The position numbers were made by a program, and so were the translations under genes. Shown piece after piece: positions 23,551-32,175 of a DNA stretch of 64,000 nt; positions within the stretch are counted from its first letter, which is position 1, and each line of letters begins with the position of its first letter. This stretch comes from Yoonia vestfoldensis (GTDB taxonomy: Bacteria > Pseudomonadota > Alphaproteobacteria > Rhodobacterales > Rhodobacteraceae). The notes beneath the pieces are model-generated. The model worked only from the letters and a program-made list of their open reading frames with translations, searched no databases and was not told the DNA's origin. The stretch lies in NCBI RefSeq assembly GCF_002158905.1, contig NZ_CP021431.1:2853001-2917000 (forward strand), in the 5' to 3' direction.

Positions 23551-24170
23551 CGGGCTTGGCTTTCTGTCAAAAGACCCGCAGCCACCAGCCGGTCGGCCCA
23601 GCCCTGCGGATGTGTGAAAAGATGCGTCTGCCAACCGCGCGCGGCAGCGGCGGTGATATTGTCGATCCGGTCATCGGCGAACAAAAGCGATGCGGGATCA
23701 AGGCCGCAATCATCCTCGACCATCTGATAAATGGCGGCGTCGGGTTTGATCACCGCCATATGCCCCGAAATATAGCGCCGGTCGAATTCGGACAGGAACG
23801 GATAGACCGGTTCGGCGATCTCGAAGGTCTGGATGCCGAAATTGGTCAGCGCGAAGACCGGCACAGCGTTGCCGCGCAGCGCCCGCAGCAGCCGCACCGA
23901 ATGGTCGATGGCGGGGGATGCCATCTCGATCCAGCGGTCGTGCCACATCAGCACCTCGTCGCGCCAATCGGGGTTGGCCTCGGCTGCGGCATGGATCGTG
24001 TCGCGGAAATGTTCGCCACGGTCCACCGCGTCATTGATCCCGTGCAGGTCGATGGCGGCGAACATCGCGGCGCGGCGGTCGGCACCGATGACGCTGTCGA
24101 AAAACCGTTCGGGCTGCCATTCGATCAGCACATTACCAATATCGAACACCACGGCCTGGACATCTGGCAT
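23547..24170 (-). CDS. HAD family hydrolase (HAD-IA)
   Basis: The 207-residue enzyme has HAD motif I as VFDIGNVLIEW, a helical cap, motif II as ALTNFG, a lysine in VIKPDAAIYQ, and motif III/IV as LFADDRIDNI. Motif I has DIGN, so the second Asp of the common DxD is replaced by Asn, as in many HAD-IA members of the YihX/epoxide-hydrolase-N type. Phosphatase activity on a small metabolite is likely. It overlaps the next gene by four bases. Confidence 0.88.
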   Translation of the reverse strand: MPDVQAVVFDIGNVLIEWQPERFFDSVIGADRRAAMFAAIDLHGINDAVDRGEHFRDTIHAAAEANPDWRDEVLMWHDRWIEMASPAIDHSVRLLRALRGNAVPVFALTNFGIQTFEIAEPVYPFLSEFDRRYISGHMAVIKPDAAIYQMVEDDCGLDPASLLFADDRIDNITAAAARGWQTHLFTHPQGWADRLVAAGLLTESQAR

Positions 24171-24184
24171 CTTCGTTCCTTTGC

Positions 24185-24631
24185 TTAGGGGCGCGCCGCC
24201 GCGCGGACCGCCCGTTCCAGCGCATCCAGAAACCTTGCGCGGTCCGCCTTGGTGAATGGCTTGCCGCCGCCTTGCCGGAACGGATCGGCGGCGCGCATAT
24301 CGGCCATCAGGTCGCGTGTCGCCAGCACATTGCCGATATTGGCCTGTGTCAGCGGCTCGCCATTATGTTTCAGCACCAGCGCGCCATTGGCGATGCAGCG
24401 CGCCGCCAAGGGAATATCGCCGGTGATCACCACATCGCCCTTGGTCGCGCGATCCGCGATCCACATATCAGCCACATCGGGACCATCAGGGACCACCACC
24501 GTTTCGACCAGCGGATTGGCCGAGGGCCGGATGCCACCGTTCGAGACGACAAACATGCCCAGCCCGTGGCGGGTGCCGACGCGTTCCACCTCGGCCTTTA
24601 CGGGGCAGGCATCGGCATCGACATAGATCAT
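24185..24631 (-). CDS. YaiI/YqxD family protein (DUF188)
   Basis: The 148-residue product has the family opening [11 protein letters not shown] and later [12 protein letters not shown] and [16 protein letters not shown]. The fold is PIN-like with conserved aspartates, and the biochemical role is not established. Its start overlaps the stop of S-formylglutathione hydrolase by four bases. Confidence 0.93.
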   Translation of the reverse strand: MIYVDADACPVKAEVERVGTRHGLGMFVVSNGGIRPSANPLVETVVVPDGPDVADMWIADRATKGDVVITGDIPLAARCIANGALVLKHNGEPLTQANIGNVLATRDLMADMRAADPFRQGGGKPFTKADRARFLDALERAVRAAARP

Positions 24632-25458
24632 GCGTAAAGCGCCTGCGCATGGAAATCGATATGGTCTTCCATGAAGGTCGCGATAAAGAAATAGGAATGG
24701 TCATAGCCCTTTTGCAGGCGCAAGACCCCGTCCTGACGGCGCGCGGCCATGGCGGCGGCCAGATGTTCGGTGCCCAAAAGATCGCCGAATTGGTCCGCGG
24801 TGCCGGTGTCGATCAACACGGGGCCGTCGAAGCCATTTTTCTGCATCAACAGCGTCGCGTCATGCGCGGCCCAAGCCGCTTCGTCCGCGCCCAGATAGGC
24901 GGTGAATTGCTTGCGGCCCCAATCGCTGCGCGTCGGATGGCAGATCGGCGCAAAGGCGGAAACAGACCGAAACCGCCCCGGCAGACCCATCGCCAGTGTC
25001 AGCGCGCCATGCCCGCCCATCGAATGGCCAGTGATGGCTTGGCGGTCCATATCCAGCGCAAATTTCGCCCCGATCAGATCAGGCAATTCTGCGCTGATGT
25101 AGTCCCACATCTGGAAATGCGGTGCCCAAGGATCTTGGGTGGCATTCACATAGAACCCCGCGCCCTGCCCCAGATCGTAAGCTTCGTCATTGGCGACGCC
25201 TTCGCCGCGTGGCGAGGTATCGGGGAAAACAACCGCAATGCCTTGTTCGGCGGCCCAGCCTTGGGCACCGGCCTTGATCATCGCGTTTTCATGCGTGCAG
25301 GTCAGGCCGGACAGGAACCACAAGACCGGCACGGGGCCGGTGGCGGCCTCTTCTGGCAGGAACAGGCCAAAGGTCATCTCTGTGCCGCAGGCTTTGGAGG
25401 CGTGGCTATAGACGCCCTGTGTGCCGCCAAAGCAGCGGTTTTCCGCGATTGTTTTCAT
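24628..25458 (-). CDS. fghA: S-formylglutathione hydrolase
   Basis: This esterase hydrolyses S-formylglutathione to formate and glutathione, the second step of glutathione-dependent formaldehyde oxidation. The 276-residue protein has an alpha/beta fold with the nucleophile elbow GHSMGGHG, an opening rich in [16 protein letters not shown], and the family segment NAMIKAGAQ. The catalytic His is in YDHSYFF. The first enzyme, formaldehyde dehydrogenase, is at 12949. Formate could be handled by the dehydrogenase that fdhD and mobA/B serve. Confidence 0.94.
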   Translation of the reverse strand: MKTIAENRCFGGTQGVYSHASKACGTEMTFGLFLPEEAATGPVPVLWFLSGLTCTHENAMIKAGAQGWAAEQGIAVVFPDTSPRGEGVANDEAYDLGQGAGFYVNATQDPWAPHFQMWDYISAELPDLIGAKFALDMDRQAITGHSMGGHGALTLAMGLPGRFRSVSAFAPICHPTRSDWGRKQFTAYLGADEAAWAAHDATLLMQKNGFDGPVLIDTGTADQFGDLLGTEHLAAAMAARRQDGVLRLQKGYDHSYFFIATFMEDHIDFHAQALYA

Positions 25459-25467
25459 CTGTCTGTC

Positions 25468-26403
25468 CTATCCCATGAATCCCGTGACCCAGCCGATCAC
25501 CAGCGACACCGTGACCACGCTGCCCGCCGTTGACACCAGGATCGACGCCGATACGCGCGCGGGTGCGACGCCGTAATGCTGCGCCAGAATGAACACATTG
25601 CCCGCCACGGGCAGCGCGGCGGCGGCGATCATCACGCCCGCAGCATAGGGGTCGATTGTAAACACCAAAAGCGCGGCAATGGCCACGGCCGCAGGATGCA
25701 GCACCAATTTGCAAAACGTCAGCCAGCCCGCGACCGCGACCCGTTCGGCAGATTTCGTGGCCAGCGATGCGCCGATGGCGAACAAGGCCCCCGGTGTCGC
25801 CGCGGCCCCCAGCAAGACCATGAATTCATTGATCGGCACCGGCACGGTCCAGCCAAGGGACGACACCGTCAGCCCCAAGGTGATCGACACGATCATCGGG
25901 TTCTTGATCAGCCCGGTGAAGACGGTGACAAGGATCACCGGCGACATGCGCCCATCGCGCGATCCGGTGATCAGGATCACGATCAGGCTGCCAAAGACGA
26001 TCAGATCAACCGCCAAGACCAGCATGATCGGGCCAATGGCTGGTTCACCCAGCAACAGCACCAGCATCGGGATGCCAAGGAAACCGACATTGCCGATCAC
26101 CGCGCATTGCGCCTCGACCGCGGCTTCGGTCATCGGGCGGTTGCGGCGCAGGGCCACCAATGTGGCCAGCACATAGACCACCGATGTCCCCGCCAGATAG
26201 GCAAAGACGAACTGCCAATCAAGGATCGCATCCAGCGACAGATTGGCCGAAAACCGGAACAGCATCGCCGAGAGCGCAAAGTAGAACACGAATTTCGTCA
26301 GATAGGCGGTGGCTTCGGCGGAGAAGAACTTGGTCCGGCCAGAGCCGTAGCCAAGGGCGATCAGCATGAAGAAAGGCAAGGTCTTAAGAAAGATATCCCA
26401 CAT
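25468..26403 (-). CDS. AEC family transporter (auxin efflux carrier-like)
   Basis: The 311-residue protein has ten hydrophobic segments in two halves of five. The AEC family pattern is seen in LIALGYGSGRTKFFS near the N-terminus and NVFILAQHYGVAP in the second half. Substrates for bacterial members are organic acids or amino-acid-like molecules; nothing here decides. It is three bases after the coiled membrane protein at 26407 and ten bases before fghA. Confidence 0.9.
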   Translation of the reverse strand: MWDIFLKTLPFFMLIALGYGSGRTKFFSAEATAYLTKFVFYFALSAMLFRFSANLSLDAILDWQFVFAYLAGTSVVYVLATLVALRRNRPMTEAAVEAQCAVIGNVGFLGIPMLVLLLGEPAIGPIMLVLAVDLIVFGSLIVILITGSRDGRMSPVILVTVFTGLIKNPMIVSITLGLTVSSLGWTVPVPINEFMVLLGAAATPGALFAIGASLATKSAERVAVAGWLTFCKLVLHPAAVAIAALLVFTIDPYAAGVMIAAAALPVAGNVFILAQHYGVAPARVSASILVSTAGSVVTVSLVIGWVTGFMG

Positions 26404-26406
26404 GGC

Positions 26407-27366
26407 CTAGTCAAAGGTCCGTGTCGCGCGCCCAAGCAGCATAAAGGCGCGCGCAGTGCGGGTCTCTGCCAGCGCAAGCAGGTCGGTATCAGTGGCGTTT
26501 TGCACGAATGTCACAAGGATTTCATCGAAACGGCGCATGAAATGATGCACGGCATCGCGAAAGATCGTGTCCTCGCGCATCCGCGCCGCAACCACCGACA
26601 GCGCGGTGCCATCGCGGACCGCCCCCAAGCCGTCGATACCGCGCCCGCGTTCCCCCTTGGCGAAACGACGCCACAGATCGGCGCTGGCGGGGTCGGGCCG
26701 CAAATCATCCATGTAAATGCCATCCTGCGACAAAAGCGTCAGCACATCCTGACTGGCCTGCACCAGACGGCGCGCCTGCCGGTCGCGCAAGGCCCGGCGC
26801 AATGCCGCGAAACCATCGGTATCGTCCTGATTCTCTGGAAAGTTCAAGGCGCGCACCAGATCGGGGCGTTCCAAGGGCGGATCGTCATCCTCGGGTCCGG
26901 GACCCAGCGCCAGCGTCGGCTGGTCGGCCTGCCCTTGCGCGGGCGCGCGCGGCGCGATCTGGCGCGACATCTCGCGGCGGGATGCGAACTGCGATGCGGC
27001 ATCGGGCGCCGGGGTCGGTGCAGGCGCAGGGGCCAGTGTGGGAGCGGGCGCAGGCGCAGGTGCCGGTGCAGGAGCGTGGCGGGCGTCGATCAGGGCCTGC
27101 CGCAGGGCATCGATCGTGGCTTGCATGCTTTGGGTCTGCGCAACCATCCGGCGCGCCGTGCGGGCCGACAGCAAGGCGATCCATGCCATACCCACCGGCA
27201 GGCATAGGGCCAGCAGCATCACCACATGACGCAGACCATCCGTATCCGCCGGCAGAAACCAGAAGAACAGCCCCATGCCGACGATCCAGAGAACGGACAG
27301 CAGGGCCGCCACGGTTTCGGTCTGCGTCAAGCCTTGCAGATCATCTGTGTGCGGCCTTTGCGGCAT
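26407..27366 (-). CDS. Uncharacterised membrane protein with Pro-Ala repeat
   Basis: The 319-residue protein has two N-terminal transmembrane helices (about residues 18-65), a short helix, then a Pro-Ala repeat (about residues 98-122) that would act as a stiff spacer. The C-terminal domain (from about 165) is soluble and helical, with RDRQARRLVQASQDVLTLL, GIYMDDLRP and VHHFMRRFDEIL. I know no function. It lies between greA and the AEC gene in the same direction. Confidence 0.8.
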   Translation of the reverse strand: MPQRPHTDDLQGLTQTETVAALLSVLWIVGMGLFFWFLPADTDGLRHVVMLLALCLPVGMAWIALLSARTARRMVAQTQSMQATIDALRQALIDARHAPAPAPAPAPAPTLAPAPAPTPAPDAASQFASRREMSRQIAPRAPAQGQADQPTLALGPGPEDDDPPLERPDLVRALNFPENQDDTDGFAALRRALRDRQARRLVQASQDVLTLLSQDGIYMDDLRPDPASADLWRRFAKGERGRGIDGLGAVRDGTALSVVAARMREDTIFRDAVHHFMRRFDEILVTFVQNATDTDLLALAETRTARAFMLLGRATRTFD

Positions 27367-27380
27367 CGCCTGCGCGCTTT

Positions 27381-27851
27381 CTATTTATAGGTGATCTTCA
27401 ATATCTCGTAGCTGCGTACGCCGCCCGGCGTGCTGACCTCGATACTGTCGCCTTCCTCTTTGCCGATCAAGGCACGCGACAGAGGCGATTTCATGTTCAG
27501 CTTGCCGCTTTCGATATCGGCCTCGTATTCGCCGACGATCTGATAGGTCTTTTCCTCGTCGGTGTCTTCATCGACCAGCACGACGGTCGCGCCGAATTTC
27601 ACCGGACCCGAGAATTTCGACGGGTCGATCACCTCGGCCAGCGAAATCACGCTTTCCAGTTCTTTCACGCGCCCTTCGATAAACGACTGCTTTTCCTTTG
27701 CGGAATGGTATTCGGCGTTTTCCGATAGATCGCCATGTTCGCGCGCCTCCGAGATCGCGCGGATGATCGCGGGGCGTTCCACGGTTTTGAGATGCTTGAG
27801 TTCAGCATCAATCTTGTCGAAACCCGCACGGGTTAGTGGAATCTTTTCCAT
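27381..27851 (-). CDS. greA: Transcription elongation factor GreA
   Basis: GreA rescues backtracked RNA polymerase by stimulating transcript cleavage. The 156-residue protein has the N-terminal coiled coil with its acidic tip ([20 protein letters not shown]) and the C-terminal FKBP-like domain ([25 protein letters not shown]). It is the first gene of a minus-strand run toward fghA and zapE, and is divergent from the ETF-QO gene. Confidence 0.97.
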   Translation of the reverse strand: MEKIPLTRAGFDKIDAELKHLKTVERPAIIRAISEAREHGDLSENAEYHSAKEKQSFIEGRVKELESVISLAEVIDPSKFSGPVKFGATVVLVDEDTDEEKTYQIVGEYEADIESGKLNMKSPLSRALIGKEEGDSIEVSTPGGVRSYEILKITYK

Positions 27852-28065
27852 CTCGCAGGCCCTCCCGGGCGAAAAATATCAGTCCGACGTTCATAGCCTA
27901 TCAGGGCAGAGCAAAGTCAAGGCCTGCCGCACGCTTGTCGGCGGTGGCACATTTTGACGCCGTGTCTTGATTGCCCCGTGGCTATGCATCAGGTAACGCT
28001 TGCTGCGACCAGATAAAAGGGGGCTGCCCCCGATCTTGACAGGCCCGTTTTCTAAAGGACAGACA

Positions 28066-29709
28066 ATGACCCAGATTGAACGCGAAGCGATGGAATATGA
28101 TGTCGTCATCGTTGGCGCAGGCCCCGCAGGTCTGTCCGCCGCGATCCGCCTGAAACAGCTTGACGCCGATCTGAACGTGGTCGTTCTGGAAAAAGGGTCA
28201 GAGGTCGGCGCGCATATCCTGTCGGGCGCCGTGCTGGACCCTGTCGGGCTGAACCAGCTGATCCCCGATTGGAAGGCCAAGGGCGCGCCCCTGAACGTGC
28301 CGGTGACCGAAGATAATTTCTACATGCTGGGGCAGGCCGGACAAATCCGCATCCCCAATATGGTGATGCCGCCTTTGATGAACAACCACGGCAATTACAT
28401 CGTCTCGATGGGCAATGTCTGCCGCTGGCTGGCCGAACAGGCCGAGGAATTGGGCGTCGAGATTTTCCCCGGCATGTCCTGTTCAGAGGTCGTCTATGGC
28501 GCGGATGGCGCGGTCAAAGGCGTGGTGGCCGGTGAATTCGGCAAGAACCCCGATGGCACCCAAGGGCCTAACTATGAACCCGGCATGGAATTGCACGGCA
28601 AATATGTCTTTCTTGGCGAAGGTGTGCGCGGATCGCTGTCCAAACAGGTGATCGCGAAATTCGATCTGGATGCGAATTCCGACGTGCAGAAATACGGCCT
28701 CGGCATGAAGGAAATCTGGGAAATCGACCCCGCCAAGCACAAACCCGGCACCGTGACCCATACGATGGGCTGGCCGCTGGACAGCAATGCAGGCGGTGGG
28801 TCTTTTATCTATCACCTTGATAATAATCAGGTTTATGTCGGCTTTGTTGTCCACCTGAACTATAAGAACCCCTATGTATTCCCCTATATGGAATTCCAGC
28901 GGTTCAAACATCACCCGATGGTGGCGGACCTGCTGAAAGGCGGCAAACGCGTGGCTTATGGCGCGCGCGCGATTTCCGAAGGCGGGTTCCAGTCGCTGCC
29001 GCAGCTGGCCTTTCCGGGCGGTGCGCTGCTGGGCTGTGCGGCAGGCATGGTCAACGTGCCGCGCATCAAGGGCAACCATAATGCCATGCTGTCCGGCATC
29101 GCCGCCGCCGAGGCTGCTGTTGGCGCGATCAAGGCCGGCCGCAGCGGTGACGCGCTGGACGATTACGACGCTGCCGTGCGCAATGGCCTGATCGGGCGCG
29201 ACCTGAAAAAGGTCCGCAATGTCAAACCGCTCTGGTCGCGTTACGGTCTGATGGCGTCACTCAGCCTTGGGGGCACGGATATGTGGCTGAACACATTCGG
29301 TATCCGGCTGGGCACGCTCTTGCATGGCAAGACCGATGCCGCCGCGACCGAACCCGCATCCAAGCATAAAGTGATCGATTACCCCAAACCCGACGGCACT
29401 TTGTCGTTCGACCGGCTGACCAATGTCGCCTTCAGCTTTACCAATCACGAAGAAAGCCAGCCTGCGCATCTGCAGTTAAAGGATCCCGCCCTTCCGGTGG
29501 CGGTGAACCTGCCCAAATTCGCAGGCCCTTCTGCGCGCTACTGCCCCGCGGGTGTTTATGAATTCGTCGGCTCTGGCGATGACACGCGGTTCCAGATCAA
29601 TTTCCAGAACTGCGTGCATTGCAAGACCTGCGATATCAAGGACCCCAGCCAGAACATCGTCTGGACGGTCCCGCAGGGTGGCGACGGGCCGAATTACCCC
29701 AATATGTAA
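28066..29709 (+). CDS. Electron transfer flavoprotein-ubiquinone oxidoreductase
   Basis: ETF-QO passes electrons from acyl-CoA dehydrogenases via ETF to ubiquinone at the membrane. The 547-residue protein has an N-terminal FAD motif (VIVGAGPAGLSAA), a quinone-binding middle part, and a C-terminal [4Fe-4S] site (RYCPAGVYEF, then NCVHCKTCDIKDP). I start at MTQIERE (28066); the extra 22 residues upstream are unlike the family. It links to the acyl-CoA dehydrogenase at the window start by function. A strong hairpin terminator follows. Confidence 0.96.
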   Translation: MTQIEREAMEYDVVIVGAGPAGLSAAIRLKQLDADLNVVVLEKGSEVGAHILSGAVLDPVGLNQLIPDWKAKGAPLNVPVTEDNFYMLGQAGQIRIPNMVMPPLMNNHGNYIVSMGNVCRWLAEQAEELGVEIFPGMSCSEVVYGADGAVKGVVAGEFGKNPDGTQGPNYEPGMELHGKYVFLGEGVRGSLSKQVIAKFDLDANSDVQKYGLGMKEIWEIDPAKHKPGTVTHTMGWPLDSNAGGGSFIYHLDNNQVYVGFVVHLNYKNPYVFPYMEFQRFKHHPMVADLLKGGKRVAYGARAISEGGFQSLPQLAFPGGALLGCAAGMVNVPRIKGNHNAMLSGIAAAEAAVGAIKAGRSGDALDDYDAAVRNGLIGRDLKKVRNVKPLWSRYGLMASLSLGGTDMWLNTFGIRLGTLLHGKTDAAATEPASKHKVIDYPKPDGTLSFDRLTNVAFSFTNHEESQPAHLQLKDPALPVAVNLPKFAGPSARYCPAGVYEFVGSGDDTRFQINFQNCVHCKTCDIKDPSQNIVWTVPQGGDGPNYPNM

Positions 29710-29716
29710 TCGCAGG

Positions 29717-29748
29717 TTAGCCTGCCGCAATGACCTGCGGCAGGCTAA
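29717..29748. terminator. Hairpin between ETF-QO and ctpA genes
   Basis: TTAGCCTGCCGCA pairs perfectly with TGCGGCAGGCTAA (13 bp) over a six-base loop. It lies between convergent genes and has no long T-run. Confidence 0.75.
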
Positions 29749-29754
29749 GCGGGT

Positions 29755-31095
29755 TCAGTCCGCGCCATTGGCCAGCGGGCCAAGCGCGTTCAACCCTTTG
29801 AGGATATCAATCGCATAGGCCAGCTGGTAATCCTGTTCGCGCAATTGCGCGGCGGTTTCGGCGCGGGCGCGTTCTTGCTCGACCTGACGCAGCTGGTCTT
29901 CGGACAGGCCGTTGTTCAAGGCCCCGCGCAAATCAGCCTCTGAGCGCGTCGCGGGCGCGTCATCTTCCTCATCGGTGGCGGGCTGCGGGCGTGGCTGTTC
30001 CACGATGATATCAGGCGAAATACCCAAAGCCTGGATAGACCGGCCCGATGGTGTGTAATAGCGCGATGTGGTCAGGCGCATCGCCCCCTCGCCGCGCAGG
30101 GGCACAACGGTCTGCACCGATCCTTTGCCAAAGGAATTGGTGCCCACGATGATCGCGCGGCGATGGTCCTGCAAGGCCCCCGCCACGATTTCCGAGGCCG
30201 AGGCAGAGCCGCCATTGATCAGCACCACAATCGGCTTGCCTTCGGCCAGATCGCCGGATGTGGCGTTAAAGCGTTCGCCATCCTCGGGGTTGCGGCCACG
30301 GGTCGAGGTAATCTCGCCTGCATCCAGAAAAGCATCGGCAACATAGATCGCCTGGCTAAGCAGGCCGCCGGGGTTGTTGCGCAAATCCAGTACGATCCCG
30401 TCGATATTGTCCAAGCCTCCGGCAGCAGCGACCTGTTCGGCCATGCCGTCGCGCAGATTGGGAAAGGTCTGTTCGTTAAAGGTGGACACGCGCAACACGA
30501 CGGCATCACCTTCGGTGCGGGTGCGCACGGCGGTCAGCTTGATCGTGTCGCGGATGATCGACACTTCGAAGGGTTCCACTTCACCTTCGCGCACGACGGT
30601 GATCACGATTTCCGATCCGACAGGGCCGCGCATCAGGTTCACCGCATCATCCAGCGTCAGGCCCATCACGCTTTCGCCATCAACGGCCGTGATGAAATCG
30701 CCCGCCATGATACCCGCAACATCCGCCGGTGTGCCATCCATGGGCGAGACGACCTTGACCCAGCCTTCCTCTTGCGTGACCTCGATCCCCAGACCGCCGA
30801 ATTCACCCGATGTCTGCACGCGCATCGCGGCGGCATCCTCGGCAGACAGATAGCTGGAATGCGGATCAAGGGATGTCAGCATGCCATTGATCGCGGCCTC
30901 GATCAGTTCTCGGTCATCGACCTCTTCGACATAGCCCGCGCGGATCCGCTCGAAGATATCGCCAAACAGATCCAGCTGTTCGTATACGCTGGTTTGTTGA
31001 CCCTGCTCTTGCGCCAAGAGAGGGCCCGCCACCTGACTTGTCACCAAGAGCCCCAGCACAGCACCGCCTGTCGCGGCCATCATCAGCTTATTCAT
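29755..31095 (-). CDS. ctpA: S41 family C-terminal processing peptidase CtpA
   Basis: This 446-residue periplasmic protease has an N-terminal signal/anchor (MNKLMMAATGGAVLGLL), an S41 helical region with LTSLDPHSSYL, a PDZ domain (about residues 95-175), and the catalytic Ser in GGSASASEI with Lys in NSFGKGSVQT. The C-terminal 90 residues are acidic and then helical. Its frame is also the frame into which envC runs because of the G-run at 31243. I chose MNKLMM (31095) as start; an alternative Met is four codons upstream. Confidence 0.94.
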   Translation of the reverse strand: MNKLMMAATGGAVLGLLVTSQVAGPLLAQEQGQQTSVYEQLDLFGDIFERIRAGYVEEVDDRELIEAAINGMLTSLDPHSSYLSAEDAAAMRVQTSGEFGGLGIEVTQEEGWVKVVSPMDGTPADVAGIMAGDFITAVDGESVMGLTLDDAVNLMRGPVGSEIVITVVREGEVEPFEVSIIRDTIKLTAVRTRTEGDAVVLRVSTFNEQTFPNLRDGMAEQVAAAGGLDNIDGIVLDLRNNPGGLLSQAIYVADAFLDAGEITSTRGRNPEDGERFNATSGDLAEGKPIVVLINGGSASASEIVAGALQDHRRAIIVGTNSFGKGSVQTVVPLRGEGAMRLTTSRYYTPSGRSIQALGISPDIIVEQPRPQPATDEEDDAPATRSEADLRGALNNGLSEDQLRQVEQERARAETAAQLREQDYQLAYAIDILKGLNALGPLANGAD

Positions 31096-31108
31096 CGGTT
31101 TTCCCATT

Positions 31109-32175
31109 CTATTCCAGCGCGAACCATGCATCCGGGTTGACCGAAGCTTGCCCATCCCTGACCTCAAGATAAAGGGGCTGCGTGGTCTGACCGGCATCAA
31201 TCGCCTGATTGTGACCAAGATTAGCGTCATCCATGCCGATGTCCCCCCCATGAGACCAAGTGGCGCACCAGCCGCGATGATCTCGCCGGGTTGGCCAAAG
31301 GCCTCGGCCATGCCCGCGATCACGAAAAGCACATCCTCGGCCGGTTCCAGAATGACGACATTGCCATAGTCAAGCAAGGGTCCGCGAAACAGCAGCGTGG
31401 CGCGCACCGGCGATGTGACCAAGGCCTGCGGGGCAGCGGCGATGGTGATACCGGGGCGGTCCGGGGTGCCGGTGCGGATGATCCCGGCCACCGGCAAAGG
31501 CAGATCGGCCGCAGGCGCAAGGTCGGTCTGTGCGGGCATGTCCAGCCCCGCAAGCTCGGATGCCAGCGCCGCCAGCGTTTGCGCAGAGGCCAGACGCTGC
31601 GCGCTTTGCGCCGGATCCTCGACAAAACGGCGCGGCACATCCTGCCGTTCCGAAATCGCGCGGCCCAAGGCCGCGCGCGCCGTCTGGGCGAAATCCAACC
31701 CTTCGCGCAACATTTCTGCCGCGGCGATCCGCCGGTCGCGCAGGTCGCGCAACCTGTCAAACTCGCGCTGCAACCGGATCACGTCATCGCGCAGGGCCGG
31801 GGTCAGATCGGCGATGATCATACCGGCGCGCACGGCCCCGACCGGCCCTTCGGGATTGGCCAGCATCACCGGCTGCGGGCTTTGGCCGATACTGGCCAGC
31901 ACCATCAGAAACCCCGCAATCTCGTCGCGGCGCGCGGCCAGATCGGCGGCCACCTCGGCTTCAGCTGCGGTGATCTCGCGCAGGCTCTGGCGCATGGCAA
32001 GCAGCCCTGCCTCATAGGCCTGCACGGTCTGGGTCAGCGCGGCGACCTGATCGGCCGCCCCCTCTGCCGCGCCAAGCTGGGCATTGGCAGCCAGCAGCTG
32101 GCGCGCAGCGTCATCGGCGCTTTGCTGGGCGGCGGCAGGCAGGGCAAGCAGGATCAGGATGGCGGCCCATCTCAT
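31109..32175 (-). pseudogene. envC: EnvC-like murein hydrolase activator (M23/LytM), frameshifted at a G7 run
   Basis: EnvC-type proteins activate periplasmic amidases at division. The N-terminus has a signal peptide (ILILLALPAAAQ) and a long coiled coil (about residues 20-165). The LytM-like domain follows (FRGPLLDYGNVVILEP). At 31243-31249, seven Gs (minus strand) put the last 44 codons out of frame. The -1 frame after that point reads DIGMDDANLGHNQAIDAG and ends DAWFALE then TAG at 31109, exactly the expected LytM end. Without the shift the frame stays open into ctpA. Full length after correction would be 355 residues. Its start overlaps gpmI by four bases. Confidence 0.82.

Noticed and set aside
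26990..27080. GC-rich tandem-like repeat resembling a minisatellite
   Set aside because: It is the Pro-Ala coding repeat of the 26407 gene, in frame.
25576..27207. A 543-codon open frame opposite the AEC and Pro-Ala-repeat genes
   Set aside because: It is antisense to two genes with family support or a credible membrane design, and is His/Gln/Arg-rich.
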